A stretch of 64,000 bases of DNA from Variovorax boronicumulans (GCF_029892485.1 NZ_JARXVG010000020.1:1-64000), one strand, 5' to 3'. Shown: positions 16,829-26,963, counted from the stretch's first letter. A program made the numbers and translations. Notes: generated by a model from the sequence alone, not told the origin.

Positions 16829-19717
16829 ATGGCCGACCACGAGTTCCGCATCGAGACCGATTCACCCGCCAAGGACGACCTGATGTTCTGGCGCATCGTG
16901 GGTCATGAGGCCCTTGCGCGCCCGTCGGCCTACGAGCTCACGGTGCTTTCGAAGAACAAGGCGCTCGATGCCAAGGACATCCTGGGCCGTGCCTTCGACG
17001 TGGTCATCGAGTTCCAGGACAAGGACGGCGGCAAGCACGAGCGGCACTGCCAGGGCCATGCGGTGCGCTTCGTGCGCGCGGGGCATGTGGGCCGGCATTT
17101 CGAATACCGCATCACGCTGCGCTCGTGGTTCTGGCTGCTCACCAAGCGCACCAACTCGCGCATCCTGCAGGACAAGAAGATCCTGGAGGTGCTCGACGCG
17201 GTGTTCGAGGACAGCCCGATCAAGCGCTTCAAGAAGACCAAGGCCGGCAACGTCATCGGCACCCACACGCCCCGGCGCTACTGCGTGCAGCACCAGGAGA
17301 ACGACTACCAGTTCCTCTCGCGCCTGCTGGAGGACGAGGGCATCTACTACTGGTTCGATGCGCACGACGCGCCCGGCACCATGCACCTGTCGGACGCGAG
17401 CGATCTCGCGCACGAGAAGCTGCCGGTCGAAAGCACGCTGCGCTACATGCCCAGCGATGCGAGCGAGGCGCGGCACAACGAGATCTCGCGCTGGATCAGC
17501 TCGCGCCAGTTCGACACCGGCAAGCAGGCCTCGCGCGACAGCGACTTCAAGGCGATCAAGAAGAAGCTGGGCGCCACCATCGACGTGAAGGACGACCACG
17601 AGCTGGCCGACTTCGAGGAGTTCGAATTCCCGGGCGGCTATTTCACAAGCGACGACGGCGAGAACCGCACCAAGCTGCGCGGCGACGAGCTCAACGCGCG
17701 CCGCGACCGCCACTGGGCGCTGACCACCTGGCCCGACGTGACTGCCGGCCGCAGCTTCAAGTTCGAGGGCGATCCCGACGGCACGCGCAACGGCGAGTAC
17801 GTGATCGCGGCCTGCACCTTCATGGCGAGCCATCCGGGTTATGAAAGCGTCGGCGCCGGCATGGCCGTGACACAGGACGTGCGCACCGCGCTGGCCGATG
17901 TGCTGCGCGACGATGCGGTGAACGCCGACACGCTGCAGGTGCTGGACGACCTGATCGCCAGCACGCCGATGCTCAACACCTCGCAGCCGGGCACCAGTGC
18001 ATTTTTGATCACCGCAATTCCGCTGGAGCGCGCCTACCGCCCGCCGCGCCTCACACCGCGCGTGACCATGCCCGGCCCGCAGACCGCCATCGTGGTCGGC
18101 CCCGCCGGCGACGAACTGCACGTGGACGACCACGGCCGCGTGAAGGTGCACTTCCACTGGGACCGCTACGACGAGAGCAACGAGAAATCGACCTGCTGGG
18201 TGCGCGTATCGCAGCCCTGGGGCGGCAAGGGCTGGGGCGGGTACTTCATTCCGCGCATCGGGCAGGAGGTAATCGTCGATTTCCTCAACGGCGACCCGGA
18301 CCGTCCGGTGATCGTCGGCCGCGTCTACAACGACGACCAGCCCATTCCGTACAAGTCGCCCACGCAGAGCGGCTTCAAGACCCGCTCCACGCCCGGCGGC
18401 GGTCCCGCGAACTACAACGAGATCATGTTCGAGGACAAGAAGGGCGAGGAGAACATCAACATCCACGCCGAGCTGGACATGAGCCGCAGCGTGGAGCGAG
18501 ACGACTCGACGACGGTGGACCGCGACCAGTCGGTGACCGTCAAGCGCGACCAGACCCAGCACGTGGACCGCGACCGCAAGAGCACCGTGACGCGCAACGA
18601 GACCACCATGGTGGTGGTCGACCAGAAGAACACGGTGAAGGGCAACCAGAACAACCAGGTGGTGGGCAACCGCGACACCTTCATCGACAGCAACGACATG
18701 CTGAAGGTGACCGGAACCGGCACCCATGAGGTGGTCGGCGCACGCAGCGACATCTCGCGCGCCGGCGAGACCCGAACCGTGACCGGCAACCAGACCATCA
18801 ACGTGAGCGGCAACCTGACCTACAAGGCCGCGAAGATGAGCTTCGAGGCCGGACACATCGACTGGATGGTTACCGGCTCCAGCTCCAAGTACATCACCGT
18901 GCCTACCGGTCCGCTGGCCCTGATGGCCAACAAGATCAAGCTGATGAGCAACACCGGCATCGAGTTGATGGCAGTGGGAAGCATCGACCAGACCTCGGTG
19001 GGTTCCAACACCACCGTTCTCGGGCCCAATACCAGCGGCTACATCGGCAACAACTCCGAGGCGAACCTGGGCATCACCAGCTCCACTTTCATGGGGCTGA
19101 GCATCGAGAACGCGGTGTCGCTGGCGATGAGCAACTTCATCGGCGTGTCGATCGAGAATGCGCTGGCCATCAAGCTCATCAACTGCGCGGCACCGGAGAT
19201 CAAGGCCATCTCCACCGCCGACGTGAACCTGACGCCGCTGAAGGTCATCAGCCCGGGCGGCGCGGGCGGGCCCGCCTATGCCGCCGCTGTGGCCGGCGTC
19301 ATTGGGCTGGTTGCCGGCGTGGGCACCGGGATCAAGGGCATCGGCGACACGCTGAAGCAGTACGACGAGGCGGCCGGCAAGCTGAAGGACGCTGCAAAAG
19401 AGGCGGAGGACGCAGGGCTGCCGGGGCTGGCGGGCCGGCTGTCCAAGCTGGCGCAGATCACGCGCGACCGGAGCTCGCAAGGCGCTGCGTCGGCGTACAC
19501 CGGCGCGTTCGGGGTGTTCATGCCGATCACCTTGCCGTTGACGCTGGCCATGGGCGCGCTGGGGGCGGCCGCCACCGCCACCGACGACAAGGGTGCCGAA
19601 GCGCTGGGCGACGACAAGTCCACAAATGCCGACGGAACGAGCGCCAGCAGCTACCGCGAGAGGGGAACGTCCTGGACGCCACCCTCCGGTTCGGGCTCGG
19701 GCGGCAGTGGCTCGTAG
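16829..19717 (+). CDS. vgrG1: T6SS spike protein VgrG (TssI), copy 1, with long C-terminal extension
   Basis: This 962-residue protein has gp27-like (1-380) and gp5 OB-fold parts, the latter including VKVHFHWDRYDESNEKSTCW and GWGGYFIPRIGQEVIVDF (about 425-500). A beta-helix spike rich in short repeats (RSVERDDSTTVDRDQSVTVK) follows. From about residue 800 it continues past the usual end into a Gly/Ala-rich hydrophobic segment (AAVAGVIGLVAGVGTGIKGI), a charged helix (LKDAAKEAEDAG), another hydrophobic stretch (ITLPLTLAMGALGAAATA) and a Gly-Ser tail. The extension could be a membrane-active effector domain or a cargo adaptor. It is followed by DUF2169/pentapeptide genes. Confidence 0.95.
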   Translation: MADHEFRIETDSPAKDDLMFWRIVGHEALARPSAYELTVLSKNKALDAKDILGRAFDVVIEFQDKDGGKHERHCQGHAVRFVRAGHVGRHFEYRITLRSWFWLLTKRTNSRILQDKKILEVLDAVFEDSPIKRFKKTKAGNVIGTHTPRRYCVQHQENDYQFLSRLLEDEGIYYWFDAHDAPGTMHLSDASDLAHEKLPVESTLRYMPSDASEARHNEISRWISSRQFDTGKQASRDSDFKAIKKKLGATIDVKDDHELADFEEFEFPGGYFTSDDGENRTKLRGDELNARRDRHWALTTWPDVTAGRSFKFEGDPDGTRNGEYVIAACTFMASHPGYESVGAGMAVTQDVRTALADVLRDDAVNADTLQVLDDLIASTPMLNTSQPGTSAFLITAIPLERAYRPPRLTPRVTMPGPQTAIVVGPAGDELHVDDHGRVKVHFHWDRYDESNEKSTCWVRVSQPWGGKGWGGYFIPRIGQEVIVDFLNGDPDRPVIVGRVYNDDQPIPYKSPTQSGFKTRSTPGGGPANYNEIMFEDKKGEENINIHAELDMSRSVERDDSTTVDRDQSVTVKRDQTQHVDRDRKSTVTRNETTMVVVDQKNTVKGNQNNQVVGNRDTFIDSNDMLKVTGTGTHEVVGARSDISRAGETRTVTGNQTINVSGNLTYKAAKMSFEAGHIDWMVTGSSSKYITVPTGPLALMANKIKLMSNTGIELMAVGSIDQTSVGSNTTVLGPNTSGYIGNNSEANLGITSSTFMGLSIENAVSLAMSNFIGVSIENALAIKLINCAAPEIKAISTADVNLTPLKVISPGGAGGPAYAAAVAGVIGLVAGVGTGIKGIGDTLKQYDEAAGKLKDAAKEAEDAGLPGLAGRLSKLAQITRDRSSQGAASAYTGAFGVFMPITLPLTLAMGALGAAATATDDKGAEALGDDKSTNADGTSASSYRERGTSWTPPSGSGSGGSGS

Positions 19718-19735
19718 GCAAGGCAGCACGCAGTC

Positions 19736-22330
19736 ATGCACATCCTCAAACCCCAGGCGCTCGGCCTGTCGACGCGCCCCATCGAATTCCGCAAGCGCTT
19801 CGGCCTGAGCATCAGTGCCTGCCTGCACCTGCCGTTCGCACAGGCAGAGCGCGGAACGCTCTGGGCCGAGCAGTCGATGTGGTCCTTCCTCGCCAAGGAA
19901 ATGGCCCAGCCGCTGATCGACGAAGGCGTGGCCAAGCTCACGCCGGAGTTCCTGGTGCACGGCAAAGCGTTTCCGCCCCCGGGCCAATCCACCGGCTGTG
20001 CCGTGCGGGCACGCTTCGGCACGCGGGAGAAAACACTCCTGGTGCTGGGAGACCGCTACTGGGATGGCGGCAATCCGAGCGAGGCCCGGCCTTTCGAGGA
20101 AATGCCAATCGACTGGTCCAGGGCCTATGGCGGACCGGATTTCCCCCTCAACCCCGGCGGACGTGGCCGGGCAAGGGTCGAAGGCGCGGCATGGCTGCCC
20201 AACATCGAACTGCCGAACGACCGCCTGCTGCGCCCCGACCAGGCCATCACGCCGGCCGGCATGGGCGCGCTGGACCTGATGCATCCGCAACGCGTGCAGT
20301 ACCGCGGCACCTACGATGCCGACTACTTGAAGCAGCACGCGCCGGGGTTCGCGCCGGACGCCGACTGGCGCTACTTCAACCTCGCGCCGCCCGACCAGTG
20401 GATGGATGCGCCGCTTGCTGGTGACGAGCCGTTCTCGTTCGAGAACATGCACCCGCAGAAGCGGTCGATCGAGGGCCGCCTGCCGGGGCTGAAGGCGCGG
20501 GTCTTCGTCGGCTACGCGATGGCCGCCGGCGAGCCCAAGGTGCGCGAAGTGCCGCTGCGGCTGACGACGGTGTGGTTTTTCCCGCATGCGGAGCGCTGCG
20601 TCGCGATCTTCCAGGGCCTGGCAGAGGTCGGCACCGACGACGGCTCCGATGTAGTCAGCCTTCTGGGTGCGGTCGAGCGCGTGGGTGAGCCGCGATCCGA
20701 CGCGCACTACCTGGAGGCCAAGGCCAAGCGCGCGGACCCGGAGATGGGCGCCATCTACTCGATCATCGACAGCGATCTGCTGCCCGAGGGCATCGACACT
20801 GCCGATCCCGACGTGGAGGCCGCGAAGGAGCCTTTCGCCATCGCTGGCCTGCAGGCCGAGACGCAGCGGTACCGGGCCGAGCTCGATGTGGAGATCGCGC
20901 GCGAGAAGGTCATTGCCATGGGCCAGGACCCCGACGCGCTGGGCATCCGCATGCCGCCGCGCGAAGCCGTGCCGACCGGCGATGCATTGCCGGCCTACCT
21001 GGCCAAACAGATGAAGGAAGCCAAGGCGCAGCAGTGGGCGGCGGTCGAGGTAGCGGTCACTGCGATCGAGAAGGCCCTGGTCATGGCCGACGAGAAGAAG
21101 GTGGACGTGGCCGCACTGCAGCACCGCGGGCCGCCCCTGTACAACGCCAAGCGCCAACTGGCCGAGATGCAGGCGCAGGCCAACGCAACGAGCAAGCCGA
21201 TCGACCTCGGTGCCTTCTATCCAAAGCTGTGCCGCATCGAGGAGGCGCAACGCGTGGGCTATCTGCAGTCGGCGCACACGCAGCCGCCGGCCTTTGCGAT
21301 GCCGCAGGAAGAGGCACTTCTCCTGCGCGCGGAGATCGGACGCGCGCGTTCTCTCGGCATCCTGTTCTTCGCGGAGATCGACCTCACGGGCGCCGATCTG
21401 TCGGGGCTCGATCTGCGCGACATGAATTTCGAAGGCGCATGGCTCGAGAGCGCGAACCTCGCGGGCTCCAATCTCTCGGGCGCCAACTTCTCGAGGGCGG
21501 TGCTGGCCCATGCCAATCTCGAGGGGGCGATTGCGATAGGCACGAAGTTCGTCAGGTCCAACCTGGGCAGAGCCCGGTTCGCAGGCGGCGTGTTCGATGA
21601 ATCCGATTTTTCCGAGACGATGCTGATGCATTGCGCCTTCGCGGACACCCAGATGCGCCGGGCTAACTTCGCCAAGGCCAATCTGCTCGAGACGACCTGG
21701 GGAAACGCCGACTGGAGCGCGGCGAAGCTCCCGGGCCAGGTCTTCCACAAGCTCGATCTGAGCGGCATGCGCTGGCCGGATGCCGACCTGTCTGCATGCA
21801 GCTTCCTGGAGTCGGATCTCCCGGGCGTCGACATGCAGGGCGCGACGCTGGCGAGCGCGACCTTCGTGACCTGCAACCTGGAGGGCGCCAAGCTCATGGG
21901 CGCACACTGCGCCGGGGCTGTCGCCGTCAAGGGATCGAGCCTTGCGGCTGCCGACATGAGCCAGGCCGACCTGCGCAACTTCAATTTCGGGGGCGGCGAC
22001 CTGCGCGGCGCAAGGATGGTGCGCGCGTTGCTGGATGGCGCCAATCTCTGCGAAGCCCGGCTCGACGAGGCCGATTTGCGGCTCGCGAGCGCGAAGGGCG
22101 CCCTGCTGCGCAAGGCCGTCTGCACCCGCGCCTTGCTGTCGGGCGTGAACTTCAGCGATGCCATCCTCCAGTCGGCCGACCTGCGCGGTGCCGATCTTCG
22201 CCGCAGCAATCTTTTCGGCGCCGATCTCAGCCGCGTGCGGCTGGACGGATCGACCAGCTTCGATGGCGCCCTGCTACAGCGTGCGCGCACCTGGCCGCGC
22301 CTGAGCCCCGAACAGCAGGCGGCCGCATGA
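19736..22330 (+). CDS. DUF2169 protein with C-terminal pentapeptide repeats
   Basis: The 864-residue protein opens with a DUF2169 domain (about 1-310; LVLGDRYWDGG, WSRAYGGPDFPLNPGGRG, FNLAPPDQWMDAPLAGDE), a family of T6SS effector-loading adaptors found beside vgrG genes. A helical linker (about 320-530) leads to a long pentapeptide-repeat solenoid (about 541-850; DLTGADLSGLDLRDMNFEGA and similar). Its stop overlaps the start of the next pentapeptide gene (ATGA). Probable job: bridging VgrG/PAAR and cargo. The function is inferred from family and context. Confidence 0.85.
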   Translation: MHILKPQALGLSTRPIEFRKRFGLSISACLHLPFAQAERGTLWAEQSMWSFLAKEMAQPLIDEGVAKLTPEFLVHGKAFPPPGQSTGCAVRARFGTREKTLLVLGDRYWDGGNPSEARPFEEMPIDWSRAYGGPDFPLNPGGRGRARVEGAAWLPNIELPNDRLLRPDQAITPAGMGALDLMHPQRVQYRGTYDADYLKQHAPGFAPDADWRYFNLAPPDQWMDAPLAGDEPFSFENMHPQKRSIEGRLPGLKARVFVGYAMAAGEPKVREVPLRLTTVWFFPHAERCVAIFQGLAEVGTDDGSDVVSLLGAVERVGEPRSDAHYLEAKAKRADPEMGAIYSIIDSDLLPEGIDTADPDVEAAKEPFAIAGLQAETQRYRAELDVEIAREKVIAMGQDPDALGIRMPPREAVPTGDALPAYLAKQMKEAKAQQWAAVEVAVTAIEKALVMADEKKVDVAALQHRGPPLYNAKRQLAEMQAQANATSKPIDLGAFYPKLCRIEEAQRVGYLQSAHTQPPAFAMPQEEALLLRAEIGRARSLGILFFAEIDLTGADLSGLDLRDMNFEGAWLESANLAGSNLSGANFSRAVLAHANLEGAIAIGTKFVRSNLGRARFAGGVFDESDFSETMLMHCAFADTQMRRANFAKANLLETTWGNADWSAAKLPGQVFHKLDLSGMRWPDADLSACSFLESDLPGVDMQGATLASATFVTCNLEGAKLMGAHCAGAVAVKGSSLAAADMSQADLRNFNFGGGDLRGARMVRALLDGANLCEARLDEADLRLASAKGALLRKAVCTRALLSGVNFSDAILQSADLRGADLRRSNLFGADLSRVRLDGSTSFDGALLQRARTWPRLSPEQQAAA

Positions 22331-23379
22331 CGCCCCGACTGCTGGCATTGGCCGTGTGCATGGGCGAGGCGGTCGAAGGGCGCGATCTCGCCAAGGGCGG
22401 GTATGCCGGGCTCACGCTGGGCGGCGGCATCTTCTCGAACACGCGCCTGGCCGAAGCCGACCTTCGCGGTGCCGATCTGCGCGAGACCGTGTTCGAGCGG
22501 TGCGACCTGCGCGGTGCCATCGCTTCGGGTGCGAACCTGCGCAAGGCCGTCTTCAATCAGTGCCTGCTGGACCACGCGGACCTGCGCGGATGCAACCTGC
22601 ATGGGGCGGTGTTCAGCGAATGCGACATGGCGCATGCCCAGCTCACCGATGCTTCGCTGTCGATGGCCACCGTGTCGCGCTGCAAGCTGGACCACGCGGG
22701 GCTGCGCGGGGCGCATCTCGGTTCTGCGGTGATCACCGGTTCGAGCCTGCTGGACGTGTGCGCGGACGACACCCACTGGCCCTACACCACCATGGAAGGC
22801 TGCGACCTGACGCACCTGACCTGGCATGGCGCCCGGATGCTGCGCAACGTGTTCTTCAAGACGTCGCTGAAGGGCAAGTCGTTCGCCGGGCTCGAACTGG
22901 AGGGCTGCCAGTTCACCGGCTCCGATCTTTCCGGGGCGGACTTCAGCGGCATCGTCTTGCGGCAGTGCAACTTTCAGGGCGGTAGCCTCGAGGGCGCAAA
23001 GTTCACCCAGGCGGTGGCACCGTCGACGATCTTCTGCGATGCCGTCGGAGGGGGCATCGACTTTTCCGGCGCACGTTTGCGGCAGGCGCTCTTTACCGGC
23101 GCCGCCTTGCCGGGCGCGCGTTTCGCCGACTGCGATCTGCATCAGACGCATTTCGCCGGCGCGAAGCTGCGTGGCGCCGACTTCACCGGCGCAGACCTGA
23201 CCTATGCCGACTTCCGGCACGCCGACCTTGGCAACGCCGATCTGCGCCGCGCCCGGCTCATGCGCACTGTGCTGCACGGCGCCAATACCGAGAACGCGCA
23301 GATGACCGACCGCGCGAGTGCCATCGAGTCCGACCCGGAACTGGCCGCAGCCGAACGCTGGCAACCGGCGGTCGCCTAG
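22327..23379 (+). CDS. Pentapeptide-repeat protein
   Basis: The 350-residue product is almost entirely pentapeptide repeats (RLAEADLRGADLRETVFERC through DFTGADLTYADFRHADLGNA), predicting a right-handed quadrilateral beta-helix. The start overlaps the upstream stop, so it is translated with the DUF2169-pentapeptide protein and probably partners it. Some families of such repeats mimic DNA, but nothing here argues for gyrase protection. An effector-complex scaffold fits the context better. Confidence 0.85.
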   Translation: MTPRLLALAVCMGEAVEGRDLAKGGYAGLTLGGGIFSNTRLAEADLRGADLRETVFERCDLRGAIASGANLRKAVFNQCLLDHADLRGCNLHGAVFSECDMAHAQLTDASLSMATVSRCKLDHAGLRGAHLGSAVITGSSLLDVCADDTHWPYTTMEGCDLTHLTWHGARMLRNVFFKTSLKGKSFAGLELEGCQFTGSDLSGADFSGIVLRQCNFQGGSLEGAKFTQAVAPSTIFCDAVGGGIDFSGARLRQALFTGAALPGARFADCDLHQTHFAGAKLRGADFTGADLTYADFRHADLGNADLRRARLMRTVLHGANTENAQMTDRASAIESDPELAAAERWQPAVA

Positions 23380-23420
23380 CCGGCGCCTGGATAACTATCA
23401 GACACCAAAGGATTCCAGAG

Positions 23421-24095
23421 ATGAACTCGACGATGCCTACCCCTCAGTCTTCGACCGCAACCGCGCCCGCCCGCTCGCGCAAGCGCCGTGCGGCCCAGCC
23501 CATCGGCGGCACCTGGTGCGTGGGCATCGTCGCCTTCGATGGCGAAGGCCGGCCGCAAGTGAACAGTGGCGACCAGCAACTGCGCGCCACGCGCGCGGCC
23601 AGCTGCCTGCTCGAGCCGGCCGCGGGCGACAGCGTCGCATGCCTGTGCATCGCGCCGGACGAGGTCTGGATCACTGCTGTGCTGCAGCGCGAGGAGGGCA
23701 CGCCCAACGTGCTGCGCTGCCAAGACGGGCTGCGCATTGCCGTGGATGGCGGATCGCTCGAACTCGACGCGAAGCGCGTCGGTGTCAGCGCCGACGCGCT
23801 GGACGTGTTGACCCGCCAGGTCACCGTGTCCACCGAAACAGCGGAGGTCGTCGGCCGCGAGTTGAGCTTCATCGGCACCCGCATCCGGATCGTCGGCGCG
23901 ATGCTGTCCTCGGTGATGGATCGGGTCCAGCACTTCAGCAAGAGCTACCTGCGCACCACCGAAGGCATCGACCGCGTATCGGCCACGCATGTCGAATGCG
24001 AGGCCGCACAGTTGATGCGCATCGAGGGCGAGCACACGCTGATCAACGGTCGCGAGCTGGTCAAGGCGCGGGGCGCGCAGATCCACTTCGGCTGA
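23421..24095 (+). CDS. DUF3540 domain protein, T6SS effector-module accessory
   Basis: The 224-residue protein has a disordered N-terminus rich in Ser, Thr and Arg. A DUF3540-type body follows (WCVGIVAFDGEGRPQVNSGD, AASCLLEPAAGDSVACLCIA, WITAVLQREEGTP) with a C-terminal beta-strand series ending in GRELVKARGAQIHFG. DUF3540 genes occur with DUF2169, PAAR-like DUF4150 and vgrG genes in T6SS islands, as here. The tail resembles the VgrG spike repeats, so it may extend or plug the spike. Confidence 0.8.
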   Translation: MNSTMPTPQSSTATAPARSRKRRAAQPIGGTWCVGIVAFDGEGRPQVNSGDQQLRATRAASCLLEPAAGDSVACLCIAPDEVWITAVLQREEGTPNVLRCQDGLRIAVDGGSLELDAKRVGVSADALDVLTRQVTVSTETAEVVGRELSFIGTRIRIVGAMLSSVMDRVQHFSKSYLRTTEGIDRVSATHVECEAAQLMRIEGEHTLINGRELVKARGAQIHFG

Positions 24096-24108
24096 GGGAG
24101 CAACGGTC

Positions 24109-24504
24109 ATGTTCGCCAACTGCCAGCTGATGGGCACCGACATGGGCTTCCCCGATGTCTGCGTCACGCCCGCCGCGCCGTCGCCGATTCCGGTGCCGTA
24201 TCCGAACATCGCGATGGGACCGATGGCGATCCCGAACTGCCCCACGATCCTGATCATGGGCGGGCCGGCGCACAACCTGGGCACCACGATTCCCATGACC
24301 AACGGCGACAACGCAGGTGTGTTGCTGGGCGTGGCGTCGGGCACCGTCATGGGCCCGAGCCGCCATCTGACCGGCGCCTTCACCGTGCTGCTGATGGGCA
24401 TGCCCGCCACGCGCCTGACCAGCGTCTCACTGCAGAACAGCACCAACTGCCCGGGCGTGCGAACGGTGCCGAGCCAGCCGCTCGTTCTGTTGCTGGCGCC
24501 ATAG
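24109..24504 (+). CDS. PAAR-like DUF4150 spike-tip protein
   Basis: This 131-residue protein carries the DUF4150 pattern MGFPDVCVTPAAPSPIPVPY followed by NCPTILIMGGPAHNLGT. DUF4150 proteins are PAAR-like tips that sharpen VgrG. It has no C-terminal toxin, so it is likely a structural tip serving the first VgrG module or recruiting a separate effector. Confidence 0.8.
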   Translation: MFANCQLMGTDMGFPDVCVTPAAPSPIPVPYPNIAMGPMAIPNCPTILIMGGPAHNLGTTIPMTNGDNAGVLLGVASGTVMGPSRHLTGAFTVLLMGMPATRLTSVSLQNSTNCPGVRTVPSQPLVLLLAP

Positions 24505-24560
24505 AGAAACATCGGTAAAGACCGGCGCTCCGGCGCCGCGGAAGGGGAGAAGGCCAACCC

Positions 24561-26939
24561 ATGGCTGATCACGAATTCCGAATCGAAAGCGACTCGCCCG
24601 TCAACGGCGAGCTGATGTTCTGGCGCATCGTCGGCCACGAGGCGCTCGCGCGCGCGTCGACCTACGAGCTCACCGTGCTCTCGAAGAACCGCGCGCTCGA
24701 CGCCAAGGACATCCTGGGCCGCGCGTTCGACGTGGTCATCGAATTCCAGGACAAGGACGGCGGCGTGCACGAGCGCCACTGCCAGGGGCACGCGGTGCGC
24801 CTGGAGCGCACCGGCCACGTGGGGCGCCACTTCGAATACCGCATCGGCCTGCGCTCGTGGTTCTGGCTGCTCACCAAACGTATCAACTCGCGCATCCTGC
24901 AGGACAAGAAGGTGCTCGACGTGCTCGACGCCGTGTTCGAGGACAGCCCCATCAAGCGCTTCAAGAAGACCAAGACCAGCAACGTCATCGGCACGCACAA
25001 CCCGCGCCGCTACTGCGTGCAGCACCAGGAAAGCGACTACCAATTTCTATCGCGGCTTTTGGAAGACGAAGGTATCTATTACTGGTTCGACGCGCACGAT
25101 GCGCCCGGCACCATGCACCTGTCGGACGCGAGCGACATGGCGCATGACAAGTTGCCGGTCGAGGGCACCCTGCGCCATGTGGCGACCGACACCACCGAGG
25201 CGCGCCACAACGAGATCTCGCGCTGGGTGAGCGCGCGGCAGTTCGACACCGGCACCTACGCATCGCAGGACAGCAACTTCAAGTCGATCAAGAAGAAGCT
25301 CGAAGCCGCGGGCGGTGCCCCCGACAAGCACGAGCTGGCCGAGTTCGAAGCCTTTGAATTCGCCGGCGGCTATTTCTCGGGCGGCGACGCGGACGACAAG
25401 GGCAAGCTGCGCGGCGAAGAGATCGTCGCGCGCCGCCAGCGCCATTGGGCGCTCACCACCTGGCCCGATGTGACGGCCGGGCGCAGCTTCACCTTCGAGG
25501 GCGACCCCGACGGCGTGCGCGATGGCGACTACATCATCGCGGCCTGCACCTTCGCGGCCAGCCATCCGGGCTACGAGAGCATTCCCCACAGCGCGCCGCG
25601 CATGCCCATCGAAGGGGCGCTGCGCGAAGCGCTCGCCGACGATGCGGTGAACGCCGAGGCGCGGCCCGCGCTCGAAGCGCTGATCGCCAGCGTGCCCGCA
25701 CTGCGCACCGACCCGCAGGGCACAAGCGCCTTTCTGATCACCGCGCTGCCGGTCGACGTGCCGTTCCGCCCGCCGCGGCTCACGCCCCGCGTGGTGATGC
25801 CTGGCCCGCAGTCGGCCATCGTGGTGGGGCCGGCGGGCGAGGAGATCCATGCCGACGACTTCGGTCGCGTGAAGGTGCACTTTCACTGGGACCGCTACGA
25901 CAAGAGCGACGAGAAGTCCACCTGCTGGGTGCGCGTGTCGCAGCCGTGGGCGGGCAAGGGCTGGGGCGGGTACTTCATTCCGCGCATCGGGCAGGAGGTG
26001 ATCGTCGACTTTTTGAACGGCGACCCCGACCGGCCGATCATCGTGGGCCGCGTCTACAACGACGACCAGCCGATCCCGTTCGGCTCGCACACGCAGAGCG
26101 GCTTTCGCACGCGCTCCACGCCCAAGGGCAGTGCCTCGAACTGCAACGAGTTCCGCTTCGAGGACAAGAAGGGCGCCGAGCAGGTGTACCTGCACGCCGA
26201 GAAGAACCAGGACATCGAGGTCGAGAACGACGAGACCCATTGGGTCGGCCACGACCGCACCAAGACCATCGACCACGACGAGACCACGCACGTCAAGCAC
26301 GACCGCACCGAGACGGTGGACAACAACGAGACGATCACCGTGCACGGCCAGCGCACCGAGACGGTGGACAAGAACGAGACCATCACGGTCCACATGAACC
26401 GCACGGAAACGGTGGACCTGAACGAGACCATCTCCATCGGGCAGAACCGCTCGATCACGGTGGGCGCGAGCGAGACAGCGACGGTGGCGCTGCAGCGCAC
26501 GCACACGGTGGGGATCAACGAGACCATCACGGTGGGCGCGGCGCAGGAGATCACGGTGGGCGCGATGCAGGCGGTGACGGTGGGGGCGAGCCAGACGATC
26601 AACGTGGGCGCGAACCAATCGAGCAGCATCGGCGCGAACCGCTCGGTGGACGTGGGCGCGGACCTCACGACGACCGTGGGCAAGAACGAATCGCGCACCG
26701 TGGGCCAGGGGCGCACCACCAGCGTGGGAAAGGACGACTCGGTCACCGTCGGCAAGAACCTCGTCATCAGCGCGGGCGACTCGATCTCCATCACCACCGG
26801 CAGCGCCAGCATCACGATGAAGAAGGACGGGACCATCGTCATCAAGGGCAAGGACATCACGATCGACGCCTCGGGAAAGATCAATGCGAAGGCGAGCAGC
26901 GACATCGTGATGAAGGGTTCGAAGATCCTGCAGAACTGA
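24561..26939 (+). CDS. vgrG2: T6SS spike protein VgrG (TssI), copy 2
   Basis: The 792-residue protein is closely similar to VgrG1 through the gp27/gp5 region (for example FRIESDSPVNGELMFWRIVG, GWGGYFIPRIGQEVIVDF), but the C-terminal spike differs. From about residue 555 it is a regular series of near-repeats of the type NETITVH/RTETVD and then SITVGAS/TVGANQ, predicting a long beta-helix needle. It ends in a DUF2345-like KGKDITIDASGKINAKASSD block and lacks the hydrophobic extension of VgrG1. It is followed directly by a DUF6484 gene. Confidence 0.95.
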   Translation: MADHEFRIESDSPVNGELMFWRIVGHEALARASTYELTVLSKNRALDAKDILGRAFDVVIEFQDKDGGVHERHCQGHAVRLERTGHVGRHFEYRIGLRSWFWLLTKRINSRILQDKKVLDVLDAVFEDSPIKRFKKTKTSNVIGTHNPRRYCVQHQESDYQFLSRLLEDEGIYYWFDAHDAPGTMHLSDASDMAHDKLPVEGTLRHVATDTTEARHNEISRWVSARQFDTGTYASQDSNFKSIKKKLEAAGGAPDKHELAEFEAFEFAGGYFSGGDADDKGKLRGEEIVARRQRHWALTTWPDVTAGRSFTFEGDPDGVRDGDYIIAACTFAASHPGYESIPHSAPRMPIEGALREALADDAVNAEARPALEALIASVPALRTDPQGTSAFLITALPVDVPFRPPRLTPRVVMPGPQSAIVVGPAGEEIHADDFGRVKVHFHWDRYDKSDEKSTCWVRVSQPWAGKGWGGYFIPRIGQEVIVDFLNGDPDRPIIVGRVYNDDQPIPFGSHTQSGFRTRSTPKGSASNCNEFRFEDKKGAEQVYLHAEKNQDIEVENDETHWVGHDRTKTIDHDETTHVKHDRTETVDNNETITVHGQRTETVDKNETITVHMNRTETVDLNETISIGQNRSITVGASETATVALQRTHTVGINETITVGAAQEITVGAMQAVTVGASQTINVGANQSSSIGANRSVDVGADLTTTVGKNESRTVGQGRTTSVGKDDSVTVGKNLVISAGDSISITTGSASITMKKDGTIVIKGKDITIDASGKINAKASSDIVMKGSKILQN

Positions 26940-26963
26940 ACACCATCGACGGAGCACCACACC

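Noticed and set aside
16862..21907. A 1681-codon open frame on the minus strand
   Set aside because: It lies antisense to vgrG1 and the DUF2169-pentapeptide gene, has low-complexity Arg/Ala/His/Leu composition, and shows no domain.
22327..23379. Pentapeptide protein as a gyrase-protecting (Qnr/MfpA-like) gene
   Set aside because: Length, coupling to DUF2169 and T6SS context fit an effector-module role better.
26220..26780. Short tandem repeats resembling a CRISPR or satellite array
   Set aside because: They are coding repeats of the VgrG2 beta-helix (NETITV, TVGA units), in frame and diverged.
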